A DNA stretch of 29,972 nt from Candidatus Woesearchaeota archaeon (GCA_018303515.1 JAGVXZ010000005.1:1-29972), one strand, 5' to 3'. Positions 13,760 through 21,609 are shown, counted from the first letter of the stretch. Numbers and translations: made by a program. Notes: generated from the sequence alone by a model not told the origin.

Positions 13760-15154
13760 ATGAAATTAGACAAATTCTTTGATGAAACTACAATGTCAGT
13801 ACACTTAAGAGAAAACACATTACCTATTGCAAAAAAAGGTGGACCAGGAAATTGGAGATTTATTGAATTATCACAAACTAATTTAACACAAGAAGAGATT
13901 AAAGAACTTTCAGCAGAAATAATTGATCAAACAGAATACAGAAATGATTCATTTATAGAAATTGAAAGAAAATATTCTACAATAGCGCAAATTGGAAATT
14001 ATAGGATAGTTATTACAAGACCTCCTTTATCTGATGGTTGGGAAATCACTGCAGTAAAACCGGTAAAAAAATTACAAATAAAAGATTATGAATTATCAGA
14101 AAAACTTCTAGAAAGAATAGAAACACAAGCTGAAGGAATTTTAATTTCAGGTTCACCAGGAAACGGAAAATCAACATTTGCAACTGCACTTGCAGAATTT
14201 TATGCAAATAAAGGAAAGATTGTAAAAACTGTAGAAGCTCCAAGGGACTTACAGCTAAATGATAATATCACACAATATTCAATTTCTCACGGTGACCAAG
14301 AAGAAATACATGACATTTTATTATTAACAAGACCAGATTATGCAATTTATGATGAAATGAGAAACAAAACAGATTTTGAATTATTTACAGACTTAAGATT
14401 AGCAGGTGTTGGTTTTATTGGAATTGTTCATGCAACAAACCCAATAGATTCAATTCAAAGATTTATTGGAAAAATAGAATTAGGTGTAATCCCACAAGTT
14501 ATTGATACTGTAATTTTTATTAAGGGTGGGAAAATAAAAAAGATCTTATTTTTAGAAATGTGTGTTAAAGTGCCATCAGGAATGACAGAGGCTGATTTAG
14601 CAAGACCTGTAGTTGTAGTTACAGACTTTGAAACAAAAACTCCTGAATTTGAAATTTATACTTACGGTGAACAAACTGTTGTAATTCCTATCCAAGAAGA
14701 AATTTCAAAATCTCCATTACATAAACTCGCAGAAAAACAAATTTCAGAATATTTATACAAATTTACTAATAAGGTTAACGTAAGGGTACTTTCGGAGAAT
14801 AAAGCAGAAATATTTGTTCCTGAAGAAGACATTGGTAAAATAATTGGAAAACAGGGTTCAAATATTGAACAAATTGAAAATAAATTAGGAATTTCAATTG
14901 ATGTAAAACCAATAAAATATTCTTTAGATAAAAAAGCTATAAAATTTTCTGTATCAGAATCTTCTAAGTCAATAACGTTTAAAACTAATCTCAAAAATGA
15001 TGATAAAGATGTAGAAGTTTATATTGATGATCATTTTTTATATTCTAGCAAAATAGGTAAAAAAGGTGATCTAAAAATTACAAAAAAATCTAAAGTTGGA
15101 CAAACTTTAATGAGGGACCTAGATGATAAGAAGTTTGTAGAACTTAGGGCATAG
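13760..15154 (+). CDS. PilT-like P-loop ATPase with KH domain, lacking the usual PIN domain
   Basis: 464 residues from ATG 13760. The N-terminus MKLDKFFDETTMSVHLREN and PIAKKGGPGNW matches the segment that usually follows the PIN domain in archaeal PIN-PilT-KH proteins. Walker A is residues 131-139 (GSPGNGKST), Walker-B-like YAIYDEM about 195-200, and GFIGIVHATNP is the sensor region. A type I KH domain (about 348-385) has the G363-K-Q-G366 loop for RNA or ssDNA. A small beta-rich tail follows. Known relatives are about 600 aa with an N-terminal PIN nuclease. Here tRNA-Leu lies upstream, so the PIN part is absent rather than merely out of frame. Confidence 0.85.
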   Translation: MKLDKFFDETTMSVHLRENTLPIAKKGGPGNWRFIELSQTNLTQEEIKELSAEIIDQTEYRNDSFIEIERKYSTIAQIGNYRIVITRPPLSDGWEITAVKPVKKLQIKDYELSEKLLERIETQAEGILISGSPGNGKSTFATALAEFYANKGKIVKTVEAPRDLQLNDNITQYSISHGDQEEIHDILLLTRPDYAIYDEMRNKTDFELFTDLRLAGVGFIGIVHATNPIDSIQRFIGKIELGVIPQVIDTVIFIKGGKIKKILFLEMCVKVPSGMTEADLARPVVVVTDFETKTPEFEIYTYGEQTVVIPIQEEISKSPLHKLAEKQISEYLYKFTNKVNVRVLSENKAEIFVPEEDIGKIIGKQGSNIEQIENKLGISIDVKPIKYSLDKKAIKFSVSESSKSITFKTNLKNDDKDVEVYIDDHFLYSSKIGKKGDLKITKKSKVGQTLMRDLDDKKFVELRA

Positions 15155-15186
15155 ATTTAAATAAATGAAAATTTATAAATTAAGAC

Positions 15187-15573
15187 ATGTCATCAGTTGA
15201 AATTATTGGTACAATAATAGCAATAGTAATTCTTGCAAAGAATTTGCCCACTTTATTATTTTTTAATTCCATGAAAAATAGGTTTAGAAATCTTGAAAAA
15301 ATAAGAGACAGTACAATTAATTACTTATTTTGGGCAACTTTAATCATTTTCTTAATTTTTTCAGCTTTCATAATCCCCACAATAGGATTTTTAATTTTTA
15401 TAGTTTCAGGAATGATATTCTCTTTATTTTTTTCTTTATTCCTTCTATCAAAACCAAGTATTTATAGAGCTTTAGTAAAAGAGATATTAAGACAATCTAA
15501 TTCATGGCTAAGATGGATGTCAGTTCTAGGAACTTTCTTAGGTTTACTATTACTTTACTTATTGTTCTGGTAA
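15187..15573 (+). CDS. Small integral membrane protein, 128 aa
   Basis: Four hydrophobic segments: about residues 5-25 (VEIIGTIIAIVILAKNLPTL), 45-65 (YLFWATLIIFLIFSAFIIPT), 66-90 (IGFLIFIVSGMIFSLFFSLF) and 108-128 (WMSVLGTFLGLLLLYLLFW). They are separated by short basic loops. No family is recognised. It follows the ATPase gene by 32 bp and has its own TATA-like stretch (ATTTAAATAAAT near 15160). A partner of the downstream lipoprotein is possible but unsupported. Confidence 0.7.
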   Translation: MSSVEIIGTIIAIVILAKNLPTLLFFNSMKNRFRNLEKIRDSTINYLFWATLIIFLIFSAFIIPTIGFLIFIVSGMIFSLFFSLFLLSKPSIYRALVKEILRQSNSWLRWMSVLGTFLGLLLLYLLFW

Positions 15574-15616
15574 TTTAAAACAAAAGATTTAATTGATAGA
15601 AGAGATTTTAGATAGA

Positions 15617-16039
15617 ATGAAATTGTCAAAGAAACAAAAAAATTTTAGTAAATTTTATTTAATAATTTTCTTATTAATTTCAGTTACAGCATGTTCAAAT
15701 CTCAAAAAAATATGTATTGACAATCAATGTTTTAAAGTTGAGATTGCACAAACACCAGAAGAACATTCTCAAGGCTTAATGTTTAAAACTAATTTACTAA
15801 AAAATGAAGGGATATTATTTATTTTTGAAGAAGAAAAAAAGGTTAGTTTCTGGATGAAAAATACGCTAATACCATTAGATATAATTTGGATTAATAAAAC
15901 TAAAACTGTAATAGGAGTTACAAAAGCTAAACCTTGTAAAGAAGATCCTTGCCAAATTTATAATTCTCCTGATAAAATTAAATATGCTTTAGAAGTAAAT
16001 CAAGATTCTAGGATTAAAGAAGGAGAATTAAAATTCTAA
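15617..16039 (+). CDS. DUF192 family lipoprotein
   Basis: 140 residues from ATG 15617. The N-terminus MKLSKKQKNFSKFYLIIFLL followed by ISVTACSN is a signal peptide with a lipobox-like T-A-C, so the mature protein is probably tethered outside the cell. The rest is a DUF192 domain: VEIAQTPEEHSQGLMFK, EGILFIFEEEKKVSFWMKNT, LIPLDIIWINKTKTVIGV, then a cysteine-containing loop (KPCKEDPCQI) and YALEVN. DUF192 is widespread in prokaryotes with no settled function. The longer frame from a TTG at 15593 is less likely. It is convergent with the 2Fe-2S gene, overlapping by 4 bp. Confidence 0.85.
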   Translation: MKLSKKQKNFSKFYLIIFLLISVTACSNLKKICIDNQCFKVEIAQTPEEHSQGLMFKTNLLKNEGILFIFEEEKKVSFWMKNTLIPLDIIWINKTKTVIGVTKAKPCKEDPCQIYNSPDKIKYALEVNQDSRIKEGELKF

Positions 16040-16317
16040 TATCCTTTTTCAAAATCCACATCTTTATCTTTTAATTTACACTGGCAAGCTAATCTTAAAC
16101 TTTCATCTTCCGTTCTCATAAGATTAAGTGTAATTTTTTCTTGTTTGGTTTTCTCAGATAATTCTCCTGATTTAAGTTTAATTAAACAAGTTCCACAATT
16201 TCCATGAGTACAACCAAATGGCAGACTTAATCCAGATTCTTGACAAATTTCAATTAAAGGTTTTCCTTCTTCAAATTCTTCTTCAAACTCATCATTTCTA
16301 AACTTTACTTTAACCAT
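16036..16317 (-). CDS. Plant-type 2Fe-2S ferredoxin
   Basis: 93 residues from ATG 16317. A GGAG Shine-Dalgarno-like box lies about 7 bp ahead, within the previous gene's 3' end, and decides this start over a GTG at 16329. Cluster ligands are C36-x4-C41-x2-C44 in PFGCTHGNCGTCLIK and C78 in ACQCKLK. The fold follows the beta-grasp pattern (VKVKFRNDEFEEEFEEGKPL). It is the last gene of a minus-strand redox operon after the flavin reductase, so it probably receives electrons from or passes them to that enzyme, like a split phenol-hydroxylase or CDP-6-deoxyglucose-type reductase. Confidence 0.92.
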   Translation of the reverse strand: MVKVKFRNDEFEEEFEEGKPLIEICQESGLSLPFGCTHGNCGTCLIKLKSGELSEKTKQEKITLNLMRTEDESLRLACQCKLKDKDVDFEKGY

Positions 16318-16319
16318 TT

Positions 16320-17003
16320 TCAACTCCACTTATCAACATGGATTTTATTAAATCCTAACTCCTTTAAATTTTTAATTGTTTGGGTAATCATCTCATTTGG
16401 GCCACAAATAAAAACATCTTTATAAGTATTAGTTAAATTATCTTTTAAAATCTGTTTAGTTATTCTCCCTTTATTATAAGAAGTATCATCTTGTCTTGAA
16501 ACACAAATAATTTTTTTTATCTTCTGAAAAGATTCTAACTCTTTTTTATAAATATAATCTTTATCAGTTTTAATTCCATAAATTAAAGTGGTTTCAAGTT
16601 TATCATTTGATCTTAACATTGACATTATAGGTGCAATTCCAGTTCCTGCAACAACAAAATAAGGATCATGTTCTTTTTTTAAGATAAAATGTCCATTAAA
16701 AGGTCCTTGCATATTTAATTTATCACCTTTTTTTAATTCTTTAACAATTTTAGAAAATCTTCCACTTTCTTCAATTTTAAAACAAATCTCCAAATAATTT
16801 TTATTCTCAACTGAAGAAGCAACAGAATATGCTCTTTTAATAAGAATACCTCTTTCATCCAAATATCCTTCTTTCCACAACATCACAAATCCGCCTGGAA
16901 GAATATCGAACGAAGAAATATCAAACCTAAATTTGACTATTCTTATATTCTCATTAAAATCTTCAATACTTTTAACATGAATCTCATATTTTTTTAAAAC
17001 CAT
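16320..17003 (-). CDS. FAD/NAD(P)-binding oxidoreductase (ferredoxin reductase / PyrK family fold)
   Basis: 227 residues from ATG 17003. FAD-binding barrel with R57-A-Y-S60 in KRAYSVASSV, phosphate-binding GRFSKIV and GPFNGHF. The NAD(P) domain has VVAGTGIAPIMSML (GTGIAP 120-125) and terminal FICGPNEMI. This is the FNR superfamily, moving electrons between NAD(P)H and an Fe-S protein. The 2Fe-2S ferredoxin follows two bases after its stop, and the DUF1858-IscA gene precedes it by one base, so the three are one operon. A role as electron partner for the PyrD-like enzyme at 10249 is possible but not shown; the PyrK cysteine cluster at the C-terminus is absent. Confidence 0.88.
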   Translation of the reverse strand: MVLKKYEIHVKSIEDFNENIRIVKFRFDISSFDILPGGFVMLWKEGYLDERGILIKRAYSVASSVENKNYLEICFKIEESGRFSKIVKELKKGDKLNMQGPFNGHFILKKEHDPYFVVAGTGIAPIMSMLRSNDKLETTLIYGIKTDKDYIYKKELESFQKIKKIICVSRQDDTSYNKGRITKQILKDNLTNTYKDVFICGPNEMITQTIKNLKELGFNKIHVDKWS

Positions 17004-17004
17004 T

Positions 17005-17583
17005 TTAAGCAAAAGAATTTCCACAACCGCAGTTTGCTTTCGCATTTGGATTATCAATCTTAATACCAGCACCTTGCAATCCTACAACAAAATCTATTCT
17101 TGAACCTTTTATTTTTGCAAAGTTCTCTTTATTAACATAGACTTTAACATTATTCTTTAGGATCTCAATATCCCCAGATTCTTTTTTATCCACTATTGAA
17201 AAATCATATGAAAACCCAGCACACCCACCTTCCAATATTTTTATTTTTAATGCTTTTTTATTTTCTCTTTTGATTAAATCATTAATTTGTTTAGAAGCTT
17301 CATCAGTAAAACTTAATTCCTCATCATTAATTCTATTACCTACAAGATTTAATTCTTCTAATAATTTAGAATAAGTTTCTTTTGGCATCCCATGACCCAT
17401 AGTTCCTGCTTCTAGTGTCTCATAAATATTTGCATGACAACCAACACAGTGTAATCCATATGATGTAAGTATTTCTCTTGCTTCAGGTAAAACTTCTAAA
17501 ATTTCTCCAATAGCCATACCACCATTGATTTTTGGTTCAACATTTTTTACTTTTGTCATATCTTTTGTTTCACAAATTACCAT
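17005..17583 (-). CDS. DUF1858-IscA/HesB fusion protein
   Basis: 192 residues. Residues about 20-80 are a DUF1858 domain (MAIGEILEVLPEAREILTSY, then GLHCVGCHANIYETLEAGTM) with the CxxC pair C46/C49. Residues about 92-192 form an A-type Fe-S carrier, with C121 in LEGGCAGFSYDF, G-A-G-I-K-I-D-NPNAKA and the terminal C-G-C-G-NSFA pair. A-type carriers deliver Fe-S clusters to apoproteins. The fusion suggests a redox-responsive cluster carrier. It heads the operon with the flavin reductase and 2Fe-2S ferredoxin, which could supply electrons for cluster handling. A TATA-like GATTTAAATAG lies about 27 bp ahead. Confidence 0.88.
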   Translation of the reverse strand: MVICETKDMTKVKNVEPKINGGMAIGEILEVLPEAREILTSYGLHCVGCHANIYETLEAGTMGHGMPKETYSKLLEELNLVGNRINDEELSFTDEASKQINDLIKRENKKALKIKILEGGCAGFSYDFSIVDKKESGDIEILKNNVKVYVNKENFAKIKGSRIDFVVGLQGAGIKIDNPNAKANCGCGNSFA

Positions 17584-17677
17584 AAAAAGTAAACTATTGT
17601 AAACTATTTAAATCTTTTGAAATGAAAAATTTTATTACAATAATATTTATAAGTTTTATTAAACTGCAATTAAATAT

Positions 17678-17947
17678 ATGGGAAAAACACTAATTTGTCC
17701 ATTTACTCAAATTTGTGAGATTTATAATTACTATGAGACTCTTATTAGAGGGAGGAATCCAATTCTAAATGTAATTGAACAAAGAGCAAATACCTTTTAT
17801 TGTACTGCAAAATTATATGTTTTTGATGATGCAAGTGAATTACCTACAAATAATATAATAAGAAGAATCTCTAAAGAGGGTTTAGATTTAGCTAAAGGTC
17901 CAGAATGTTCTCACATAGAATCATTAAATCTTCTAAGCAGGCTCTAA
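17678..17947 (+). CDS. Hypothetical 89-aa protein with N-terminal CPFTQIC motif
   Basis: MGKTLICPFTQICEIYNYYE opens with two cysteines five residues apart; further Cys lie at FYCTAK and ECSHIE, giving four potential metal ligands (C7, C13, C48, C82 approximately). It could be a small Fe-S or zinc protein. No family is recognised. A TATA-like ATATTTATAAG lies about 29 bp ahead of the ATG. It faces the OapC-like gene convergently, five bases apart. Its position between the iron-sulfur operon and the GTPase operon gives no firm clue. Confidence 0.65.
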   Translation: MGKTLICPFTQICEIYNYYETLIRGRNPILNVIEQRANTFYCTAKLYVFDDASELPTNNIIRRISKEGLDLAKGPECSHIESLNLLSRL

Positions 17948-17952
17948 AAAAA

Positions 17953-18336
17953 TTATTTCTTTCCCTTTAAATTTTTAAATGTCTGAGCAACATCAATAAT
18001 ATATTTCCCCTCTTCTAATTTATAAATAACAGGTTCACCTCTAAATAACTTTACCAAATCCAATTCAAATTTTCCAGAGGAAGGGATATTTATTGATTCT
18101 AAATCTAAAATTATTGGTGCATCTGGATCAACATCAGACCCTATAATTTCAAGCGCATCCCTTTCTATTTGAATTTTTTCTTCTTCAGTTAATCTATTTC
18201 CAATCTCTTCTGCTTTTTCTAAGGCTTCTTTTCTAACAAAAAAAAAGAATTTTCCACTACAGTTACTACATCCTTTAAGCAGATCCTTAGAACCATCTAC
18301 AAATAAAGTATTACATCTTACACATTTATGAGGCAT
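17953..18336 (-). CDS. OapC/ArvC-family zinc-ribbon protein
   Basis: 127 residues. An N-terminal zinc ribbon with C4-x2-C7 (HKCVRCNTLF) and C-x2-C (LKGCSNCSGKFFFF) is followed by a helical segment (RKEALEKAEEIGNRL) and a beta-rich C-terminus (GKFELDLVKLFRGEPVIYKL). This matches the archaeal Zn-ribbon family that travels with a DUF2073 protein and an Era-like GTPase; both are directly upstream here, in order. The cluster has been linked in haloarchaea to origin-associated proteins (Oap) and, under the name Arv, to extracellular vesicle formation. Assignment rests on domain and gene order together. Confidence 0.78.
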   Translation of the reverse strand: MPHKCVRCNTLFVDGSKDLLKGCSNCSGKFFFFVRKEALEKAEEIGNRLTEEEKIQIERDALEIIGSDVDPDAPIILDLESINIPSSGKFELDLVKLFRGEPVIYKLEEGKYIIDVAQTFKNLKGKK

Positions 18337-18337
18337 T

Positions 18338-18724
18338 TTATTTTTTCCTCTTATTGTTCATCTTAGTAAGTAATTCAATTTTATTTGGATCTCTTTTAAT
18401 TTCTTTAACAATAGAAGCAGGACCTATAATCGTTAGACCTTCATTTTTTCCCAATAAATAATTTGCAATCGCCCTTTTTGTAACATCTAAGAAATCTTGA
18501 TTTCTTTTTTTTTGTGGATCTAGTGAAGCAATTTCAATTCCCTTGAATCGTTTATCTATTTGTTCCATAGTACAAGTAATTAATTCTGCTTCATCTTCAG
18601 GACTCATTTTTCCTTCAATCACAAGAATTTTATCTTCTTTTACAGAACGTAATATTTTTCTTATTTTTGATGCAGTATCAAGCGGACCAAATTCACTATG
18701 TGCAATATATTGTAAAGTTATCAT
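18338..18724 (-). CDS. DUF2073 / OapB (ArvB)-family protein
   Basis: 128 residues: MITLQYIAHSEFGPLDTASK, ILVIEGKMSPEDEAELITCT, a middle KGIEIASLD and a C-terminal GLTIIGPASIVKEIKRDPNK. These are features of the archaeal DUF2073 family, a small alpha/beta protein linked to an Era-like GTPase. OapB has been reported to bind a structured RNA in haloarchaea. The ATG overlaps the stop of the GTPase gene by 4 bp, and one base separates it from the zinc-ribbon gene, so the three are co-translated. Confidence 0.82.
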   Translation of the reverse strand: MITLQYIAHSEFGPLDTASKIRKILRSVKEDKILVIEGKMSPEDEAELITCTMEQIDKRFKGIEIASLDPQKKRNQDFLDVTKRAIANYLLGKNEGLTIIGPASIVKEIKRDPNKIELLTKMNNKRKK

Positions 18725-19356
18725 CTCCTTTTTACCAACTTAAAGACTTCTTCATAAAAATCCTCAATATTATTTCCTTTAGTAGCAGAAATTCCAATAA
18801 CTGGATATTGTGGGAACGCTGCTTCTATCTTCTTTATGTCACTTCTCTTTAAATCTATTTTGTTTGCTACAATTAAGACAGGAATATCTCTTGCAGCTAA
18901 ATTTCCAATGATTGTAATATTTACTTGAGAGTAAGGATTTTTTGTAGAATCTAATACAACTAAAACACAATCCATATTATCTAACCATTTTATTGCATCA
19001 ATTACTCCCTTAGTTGCTTCCTTTGCTCTTTGTTTAGCCTCCTTAACATCTAACTTATGTGATAAAAAATCTTCATAATCTATTTTAGTAGAAATTCCAG
19101 GTGTATCAACAAGATTGAATTTTAATTCTCTACCTCTTGATTTGATTACAACTGATTCTTTAATCTTAACTTCCCTAGTTTCATGAGGAACTGAAGAAGC
19201 AACACCCATCTCTTCACCTATCCAATCTTCACAGATTTTATTTGCTAAAGTCGTTTTTCCACCATTAGGAGGTCCATATAATCCAATTTTAACTGATTTT
19301 TTCACATTAAAAATGAAAAACATTTCTTTAAAAAATAATTTTAATTTCTTAATCAT
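18721..19356 (-). CDS. Era-like GTPase of the OapA/B/C (ArvA/B/C) operon
   Basis: 211 residues. G1/P-loop GPPNGGKT (28-35) in IGLYGPPNGGKTTLANKI, G3 DTPG (84-87), G4 NKID (165-168) and G5-like GISATKGN. The N-terminal helix (KKLKLFFKEMFFIFNVKKSV) is basic-hydrophobic and may touch the membrane. It is first gene of a tight operon with the DUF2073 and zinc-ribbon genes. In haloarchaea the equivalent small GTPase drives extracellular vesicle budding. Transfer of that role to this organism is inference. All nucleotide-binding motifs are intact. Confidence 0.88.
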   Translation of the reverse strand: MIKKLKLFFKEMFFIFNVKKSVKIGLYGPPNGGKTTLANKICEDWIGEEMGVASSVPHETREVKIKESVVIKSRGRELKFNLVDTPGISTKIDYEDFLSHKLDVKEAKQRAKEATKGVIDAIKWLDNMDCVLVVLDSTKNPYSQVNITIIGNLAARDIPVLIVANKIDLKRSDIKKIEAAFPQYPVIGISATKGNNIEDFYEEVFKLVKRR

Positions 19357-19464
19357 CTCTATTAAATCATGTTTTAACTTAACTTTTAAGGATTTCGGTA
19401 ATAAAACTATAATTCCAAATAGTACAGAAATATTAAAATAGTTAAATGATTTTAAAATCCTAAA

Positions 19465-19851
19465 ATGAATGTTAAAGAACTTTCAAAATATTCCATATTA
19501 CCATTGAGGATAATTCTAGGATCAGTATTTATTTTTCATGGTTATGGAAAATTATTTGGAACACCTGGTCTTGAAGGTTTTAGTGGAATGCTTAATAATT
19601 TAGGAGTTCCATTAGCATATTATACAGCTATTCTTGTTGCTTTAATTGAATTCATAGGTGGTATTGCTATTTTAGTTGGATTTAAAACTAGGGCATTTGC
19701 ATTCCTAATTGGATTTGTAATGGTGATCGCATTATTCTTAGTTCACATTAAACAAGGCTGGGCAAATTCAGAATTTCCACTCTCACTTTTAGTAATTGCC
19801 ATTTCCTTAATTCTCTCTGGCCCTGGAAATAAATTTGTGATGAAAAAATAG
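19465..19851 (+). CDS. DoxX family membrane protein
   Basis: 128 residues with four membrane helices. LPLRIILGSVFIFHGYGKLF and FSGMLNNLGVPLAYYTAILV followed by ALIEFIGGIAILVGFKTRAF are the DoxX/DUF417-like pattern (R.ilG..f..hG..Kl....G......lG.p). DoxX proteins are small quinone- or thiosulfate-related membrane subunits, often of unknown partner. A TATA-like TATTAAAATA lies about 29 bp ahead. It is the last backbone gene before the cassette region; the first cassette remnant begins within ten bases of its stop. Confidence 0.85.
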   Translation: MNVKELSKYSILPLRIILGSVFIFHGYGKLFGTPGLEGFSGMLNNLGVPLAYYTAILVALIEFIGGIAILVGFKTRAFAFLIGFVMVIALFLVHIKQGWANSEFPLSLLVIAISLILSGPGNKFVMKK

Positions 19852-19857
19852 TTTCAA

Positions 19858-19928
19858 GAAATTATTTTATGATTTTTTTTAACAATCACTTCGTTTGTTT
19901 TATGTGCTTATTCACAACCACAATAAAA
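19858..19928. repeat. Truncated copy of the gene-less cassette
   Basis: AGAAATTATTTTATGATT through ACAATCACTTCGTTTGTTTT and the right arm ACAACCACAA match the interior and right end of the gene-less units at 4590, 21610 and 23485. No core palindrome or left arm remains. It marks the left border of the array, against DoxX. Confidence 0.7.
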
Positions 19929-19930
19929 AC

Positions 19931-19942
19931 CTTTTTAAAGAT
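19931..19942 (+). promoter_or_regulatory. TATA-like box for the GNAT gene
   Basis: CTTTTTAAAGAT is centred about 27 bp ahead of ATG 19963. Confidence 0.4.
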
Positions 19943-19962
19943 TTAATCAAAAAGATATTTAT

Positions 19963-20412
19963 ATGATTAAAGTCACACTTACGCAAAGAAAACATATTTC
20001 TGCCACCACGAAGATTCTATTTGAGGCTTATTATAGTTCTGTAAATAGTGCAAAGAACTACCTAAATAAGAAGATCAAAACAAATGAGAGCTTTGTTGCA
20101 TTAGATAATAATGATGTGGTTGGTGTTTTAATTTATGCTCGAGATTATTCACATTATGCAAATTATACCGAAGATCTAGCTGTTTCAAAAAAACACAGAA
20201 GAAAGGGTATTGCTAAAGCTTTGCTTAAGAAATATATTGAAATAAGCAGAAAAGAAACGCCAAAGAAACAAAAGTATGCTTTAAGTAGCACAGATGTTTC
20301 TAATAAAGCTTCAATTAGTCTCCATAAAAAGATAGGATTCAAAGAAATTGGAAAATTGAAGAAGTTGCATTATGGAAAAGACGAAGTTTTCTTTGCGTAT
20401 AAGTTGAGATAA
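19963..20412 (+). CDS. GNAT family N-acetyltransferase
   Basis: 149 residues, complete GNAT fold. Strand SFVALDNNDVVGVLIYARDY leads to the acetyl-CoA loop R-R-K-G-I-A in SKKHRRKGIAKALLKKYIEI, then helix SNKASISLHKKIGFKEIGKL. The substrate (protein, antibiotic, polyamine) is not readable. It is probably cassette cargo: remnant cassette DNA precedes it, and directly after the stop an inverted pair CCTTTCAGTT (20415-20424) / AACTGAAAGG (20463-20472) brackets a core site. A decayed near-identical copy lies on the opposite strand at 6872-7250. Confidence 0.88.
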   Translation: MIKVTLTQRKHISATTKILFEAYYSSVNSAKNYLNKKIKTNESFVALDNNDVVGVLIYARDYSHYANYTEDLAVSKKHRRKGIAKALLKKYIEISRKETPKKQKYALSSTDVSNKASISLHKKIGFKEIGKLKKLHYGKDEVFFAYKLR

Positions 20413-20560
20413 TACCTTTCAGTTAAAACAAAAAATTGTAACTAATTTCTATTATATGCCCCAACTGAAAGGAGAATAAAATGAGGACGAAAGAGCCGAA
20501 GGCAAAAAATCAAAGTTCGCGAACGAACGTTTTTCTTGGTGGGTTTTCATAATTGATAAA

Positions 20561-20571
20561 TTTTATATATA
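20561..20571 (+). promoter_or_regulatory. TATA-like box for the antiporter
   Basis: TTTTATATATA is centred about 26 bp ahead of ATG 20592; the promoter is inside the cassette, after the arm. Confidence 0.5.
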
Positions 20572-20591
20572 CTCTAGATAGTTAATAGTAT

Positions 20592-21542
20592 ATGTTACTC
20601 ATTTCATTAATATTATTTTTAATCTCCTGTTTAGTTTTAGTAGTAAGTGGTGGTTTTTTAGTTAAATTAATTGTCAAGATTGCTTCTTATTTGAGATTAA
20701 GTGAATTTGTTGTTGCATTTATAATAATGGCTTTTTCCACTTCAATACCGGAACTGTTTGTAGGTATTAGTTCTGCAATTAGTGGAAATCCAGCATTGTC
20801 ATTAGGTAATGTTATCGGGTCGAACATTGCGGATTTAACTTTAGTTATCGGAATTGTTGCATTATTAGGGAATGGTATAAAGCCCCAAAATCCTCTCATA
20901 AAAAAAGATAGTTTGTTTATGTTTTTGATAGCTTTAGTTCCTATTGCATTAATGATCTTTGACCAGACTTTGTCTAGAATCGATGGGATTATCCTGACTT
21001 CTATTTTCATAATTTATATGTGGCATTTGATTAAAGAACGAAAAGAAGTAAAAGGAAAATTTATAGAAAACAAAAGAGAACCTATTGCATTTACTATCTT
21101 CTTCTTTATATCTTATCTAGGCATTCTATTTTTAAGCGCACATTTTGTTGTAAAATATGCCACGCAATTAGCTATTGAGCTATTACTTCCAGTCATGGCA
21201 ATAGGATTGTTTTTAGTTGCAATAGGAACCTCTTTGCCAGAGTTAGTATTTGGAACAAGAGCAGTTTTAGCAAAGAAAGGAGATTTAGCCGTTGGTGATG
21301 CAATGGGTAGCGTTGTTTGCAACTCTACTCTTGTTTTGGGTGTTACAGCAATGATTTCTCCTATCACAAACAGTTTTTTTATATTTCTCACTAGTGCAAT
21401 TTTTATGGCGATTGTTACATTCTTATTTATGATCTTTATAAGAAGTAAAAAAGGTTTATCAATAACAGAATCAGTAATGTTAATAATGATGTATCTTCTA
21501 TTTATTTTAGTCGAATTTTACTTTAAATCGAAAATCTTCTAG
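20592..21542 (+). CDS. CaCA-family sodium/calcium exchanger
   Basis: 316 residues, about ten membrane helices in two inverted halves. The first alpha-repeat is AFSTSIPELFVGISSAISGN plus GNVIGSNIADLTLVIG; the second is AIGTSLPELVFGTRAVLAKK plus GDAMGSVVCNSTLVLG. The acidic E in (T)S-x-PE and the G-(S/D)-x-(I/V)-x-(S/C)-N cores form the cation sites of the family, so it should exchange Na+ (or H+) for Ca2+ across the membrane. The length is standard. It is the only gene in cassette 1, with its own TATA box. A complete membrane transporter is unusual cargo beside so many toxin-antitoxin units. Confidence 0.92.
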   Translation: MLLISLILFLISCLVLVVSGGFLVKLIVKIASYLRLSEFVVAFIIMAFSTSIPELFVGISSAISGNPALSLGNVIGSNIADLTLVIGIVALLGNGIKPQNPLIKKDSLFMFLIALVPIALMIFDQTLSRIDGIILTSIFIIYMWHLIKERKEVKGKFIENKREPIAFTIFFFISYLGILFLSAHFVVKYATQLAIELLLPVMAIGLFLVAIGTSLPELVFGTRAVLAKKGDLAVGDAMGSVVCNSTLVLGVTAMISPITNSFFIFLTSAIFMAIVTFLFMIFIRSKKGLSITESVMLIMMYLLFILVEFYFKSKIF

Positions 21543-21609
21543 AAAACCCACCCCTAATTATTCTTCAAATCTTTGATTTGATTGTTATTTAGCTCGCCCG
21601 CCAATTACA

